From: Pontederia crassipes
Lineage: Eukaryota; Streptophyta; Magnoliopsida; Commelinales; Pontederiaceae
Direction of reading: 5' to 3'
DNA: 64,000 nucleotides
Assembly (NCBI GenBank): GCA_030549335.1
Contig: CM060186.1
Coordinates: 20,265,189-20,329,188, forward strand
Under the pieces are notes generated by a model that was not told the origin of the DNA, did not search any database, and saw only the letters and a list, made by a program, of their open reading frames with translations. The translations under genes were made by a program, and so were the position numbers. Below, piece by piece: positions 61,044 to 64,000 of this stretch (the first letter of the stretch is position 1; each line of letters starts with the position of its first letter).

Positions 61044-63560
61044 TGTAACACACTAGATTTTTATCATAGGTAAATTAGTCATTTGGTTCAAAGCCCTAAT
61101 CTCCCTTATATAAAGATCTAAATTTCTCATGTTTACCTTTTTTCTCCATCTAAACTTTTGATGGCTAGGGCTTGAGGAAGGAGAGGAACAAGGAGGAGGA
61201 GAAATAAGAGGAAGAAAGAAGAGGATGATCAATTGGAAAGATCAAGGTATGTAAAGAAGTTAGAACCCCTCTCTTTTCTTTCAATCATGCTTTGTTTGGA
61301 TTGAGAGTCTCAAGAATACCCTGATTCTTGGTGGATTTTGATTGAGGATTTGTATGTTTAAGATAATTAGATCTTCCCCTTTCATATGTCTAAATCCATG
61401 TGTTAGATATCCATGCTTTATGATCCATGTTCATGATATTTTAGGTATGAATCCTAGATTTTGATGAATAAATGATTGGACATATTTTTAATATACTTTT
61501 GATGCATGTCTATCTATAAATGATTTAGGAAGTTCACGATTGTTTTCTCCAAAAATTAGACATCAAAATTCATAAAAATTTGAGCTGAATGACGATTTTC
61601 AAGACGTGGCACGGTCGTGCCAAACCTCGAAACGATCGTGACCATGACAGATACTGTCACGATCGTGACATGCTGGGCACGATCATGACCACCCTGATCA
61701 TGATCGTGAGCGTTAGGGAGGCAGGCAAGGGTCCGAACTTGGACTCGCTCATGGCCGTGATCGTAGAATCACAATTGTGACATAGTCATGACCGTGACCA
61801 ACACTTAGGGAAATTTTCTAAGTTATGGGTCTCGGCCATGGGCGTGACCAACACTAGTAACGACTGTGACTGACCAGAAACTACCCAAAAGCTATTTTAA
61901 ATTTATTTTCTAAGTATTTAATTGTGTATTGATGCTTGATGGATTTATATGACACTTAGTTATACGAAATGCACGGACAGACGTAAGTAGGTTAAAATAT
62001 GAAGACTAAGAGACAAACTAATTGTGCAAATAATGAACCCAATTGAATAATATTGTTACTCGTCGCCCCTCAACTGAGTGACAAAAAATATTGTGCCCTG
62101 CATCGTGGAGTTAGCATTTTCTGAAAGAATAATTGTATCTTACCAGCAACGGTATGTACAAGGTAGTGAAAATCAGGATCTTAAAATGGGAAGGGGTTTG
62201 TAAGATCGAAAATCGTAAGATTGGATCGGAGATCGAAGATCTACCTATATATTAAAATAATAGTTTAATATATAAAATTATGTAAAATAATATTTTTTAA
62301 TAAATTTGCAATGTTTTAGATGATAAATAATGTTAACTTGAGTAATTTCCTATTAAGACGTTACAAATGCATATATATACTATTTATACAAGAATTTAAT
62401 ATAGATTGACAAAAATGGCAATAATATGATGATTATGAAATAGTATTATATAATAACTTTTAATATACATTTATAATCGGTTATTTTGTGCAAAAATATT
62501 TTTAAAAATTTTAATTATAACCAATAACCTTTTTCTTAATTTTATTTCTAAAAAAAATCATGTTGCACTTGGTGAAAATTTAAAAAACAAAACAAAAAAA
62601 ATAAAAAAATGCATTAGTAGGATCGGTAGGATCTTATGATCTTACCGATCTTACTATTACGATCCTACTGATCCTATAAAAAATGATCTCAAAGTTGATA
62701 TCGAGATCGCAGATTTTGATAACCTTGGGTATGTATATTCCTAATATCCTTCGGGTGATAGGAGCCTTAGCTCCGAGGCCTAGCTAACATATTGTGAGGG
62801 CGACGACTTGATTTTTTCAATTATTGATACTTTTAACATACTCTTACTGCATTGACTGACTGCAAAGATTGATGACTACGAAAGTGTGGTCCAATGGATT
62901 ATAAAGCAACCTAGAGGTCATTATTGAAGCAATGTAATGACAAGTGCTAGTCACTTGGTATGCTTACTGTTACTAATTGACTGATGCTTCATGTTTTATG
63001 TGACCATGATTACATGTTACCCTCGGTTATAGATGATATGATGCTAATGATTGACATGTAGTTCATATGATTAGGTACATGACACACATGCATGTTCTTT
63101 TTCTCATATGGATTATTTATATGAAGCATGTAGTATCCTGTTTAGGATGCATTTCATGGCATGACCTTTATATATTCTAATTGGAAAATCCTACACCCTA
63201 GATCCGTGCAAATAACTGATCTATTGGATGGATGAAGTCTCAACTCATGATGATGATGTTGCACATTGTCTAGGCTATGATGAGTCCATTACATAATGAT
63301 TTTTAGAGTTCGTTTTCGAATAATAGATTTCTACTTTATATCTATGACATTAGTTTTCATAAGGTTTTATTAAAGACTTCCGCTGAAAAGATAAGTTTTG
63401 TTTTATCTTCATGATTAATGATTTTTAGTTGAATTTATGTTTATTATTTTATAATGATTATTTTATGATGAATGGGCTAACACAACCGAATTTTCCTAAT
63501 TGCCACTAGCATTTAGGACAATTTTTGTGGTGGCACAGTGACGCAACTAATCGAGTGATG
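61044..63560 (+). mobile_element. Likely LTR of a gypsy-type retrotransposon
   Basis: The block starts TGTAACAC, a common plant LTR start, with a TATA box (TATATAAA) at 61107-61114 and a leader after it. At 61600-61870 many short palindromic phrases of the type cacgatcgtgacc recur, which I have seen in LTRs of gypsy elements. No coding frame is found to the window end. The matching right end and primer site were not located, so this remains a probable call. Confidence 0.4.
62159..62727. mobile_element. hAT-type MITE with a perfect 8-bp target duplication
   Basis: The flanks are GGTATGTA at 62151-62158 and 62728-62735, identical. The ends CAAGGTAGTGAAAATC and (reverse complement) CAAGGTTATCAAAATC form the inverted repeats, and aggatc/gcgatc continue the match. 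An 8-bp duplication with CAAGG-type ends is diagnostic of hAT. Inside, gatcttac/gtaagatc motifs recur in both orientations. No transposase frame is present. Confidence 0.88.
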
Positions 63561-64000
63561 GGGCACGACTTTAGTCATGAGAATCATCTTAGAAATGTTG
63601 GTAACCATGACAAATAAGGTACATAAGGGGATCCATGTTTGCAACCGCGATGTATGAATTTTATGGAATGATTAATAGTACAATCGGCCGAATTTGTCAC
63701 TCGATAATCATAGTCCAAGACGTGACTAGAGTTACAACAAGAAATTCAAGGGCACGATGATGGGAGTCCCGGCTAGCTGATAAGAATTTTTTCAAGACAA
63801 TAGGTACTCCTTTACAATAGTGAATTGAGACTCTTCCCAAAAAAGTTGAAATTTAGGTGGACAAGGCCCTTGTGCTTCACCATATGGACTAGTAGAAATT
63901 CAACCTATATGAAAAGGTAATTATTTCAAGTTGAATGGACAACACGTCAAGCATTGCATTAGAGGTAAGGTTGAAAAAGAGGACCACATCCAGCCCTTGA
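63560..64000. other. Unassigned sequence at the right edge
   Basis: Possibly the continuation of the retrotransposon beginning at 61044. No motif could be recognised. Confidence 0.3.

Overview
The window is nuclear DNA of a flowering plant. The evidence is spliced genes with short AT-rich GT-AG introns, plant-specific families (Aux/IAA, a plant ISTL-type ESCRT protein, a plant MBR-like RING ligase), and a background of decayed gypsy, copia, LINE, SINE, CACTA, Mutator-like and hAT sequences. The GC-rich first exons of PRP8 and Aux/IAA and the LELGLAL-type Aux/IAA start suggest a monocot, probably not a grass. I cannot name the species.

Four protein-coding genes are complete. (1) PRP8, the spliceosomal core protein, + strand, 9805-24581. 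I resolved 25 coding exons that join in frame to 2,372 codons. (2) An Aux/IAA auxin repressor, + strand, 37792-39204, 4 exons, 210 residues. (3) An IST1-like ESCRT-III regulator, + strand, 48777-53706, 6 exons, 761 residues. (4) An MBR-like RING-H2 ubiquitin ligase, - strand, coding 55462-58884, with a probable 5'-UTR exon near 60022-60200. The genes have unrelated roles (splicing, auxin transcription, endosomal sorting, ubiquitination) and show no sign of joint function.

Layout. 1-645: decayed hAT transposase running off the left edge. 650-9480: transposon-rich, with two CACTA-type ends, GC-rich minisatellites, a hAT (TTF/ZMYM1-like) pseudogene, a hairpin and a gypsy RT relic. 9500-25000: PRP8; its largest intron holds a broken MAPKKK-type kinase copy. 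25000-35400: gene-free, with a decayed gypsy polyprotein, a Mutator-type MITE with a clean 9-bp target duplication, a possible gene-capturing element, a tRNA-type SINE, and a gypsy-to-copia mosaic that carries a nested hAT MITE. 35500-39400: Aux/IAA and its upstream region. 39400-48500: AT-rich repeats, an LTR end, microsatellites and a ~790-bp GC-rich fold-back. 48500-60250: the ESCRT and RING genes, in convergent orientation. 60300-64000: a likely long LTR carrying a hAT MITE with a perfect 8-bp target duplication.

I did not find a convincing new multi-gene system. The most informative signals are insertion structures that can be read to the base: the RTE-LINE tandem in an IST1-like intron, the SINE, the hAT and Mutator MITEs, the kinase pseudogene inside PRP8, and two long hairpins that could make small RNAs.
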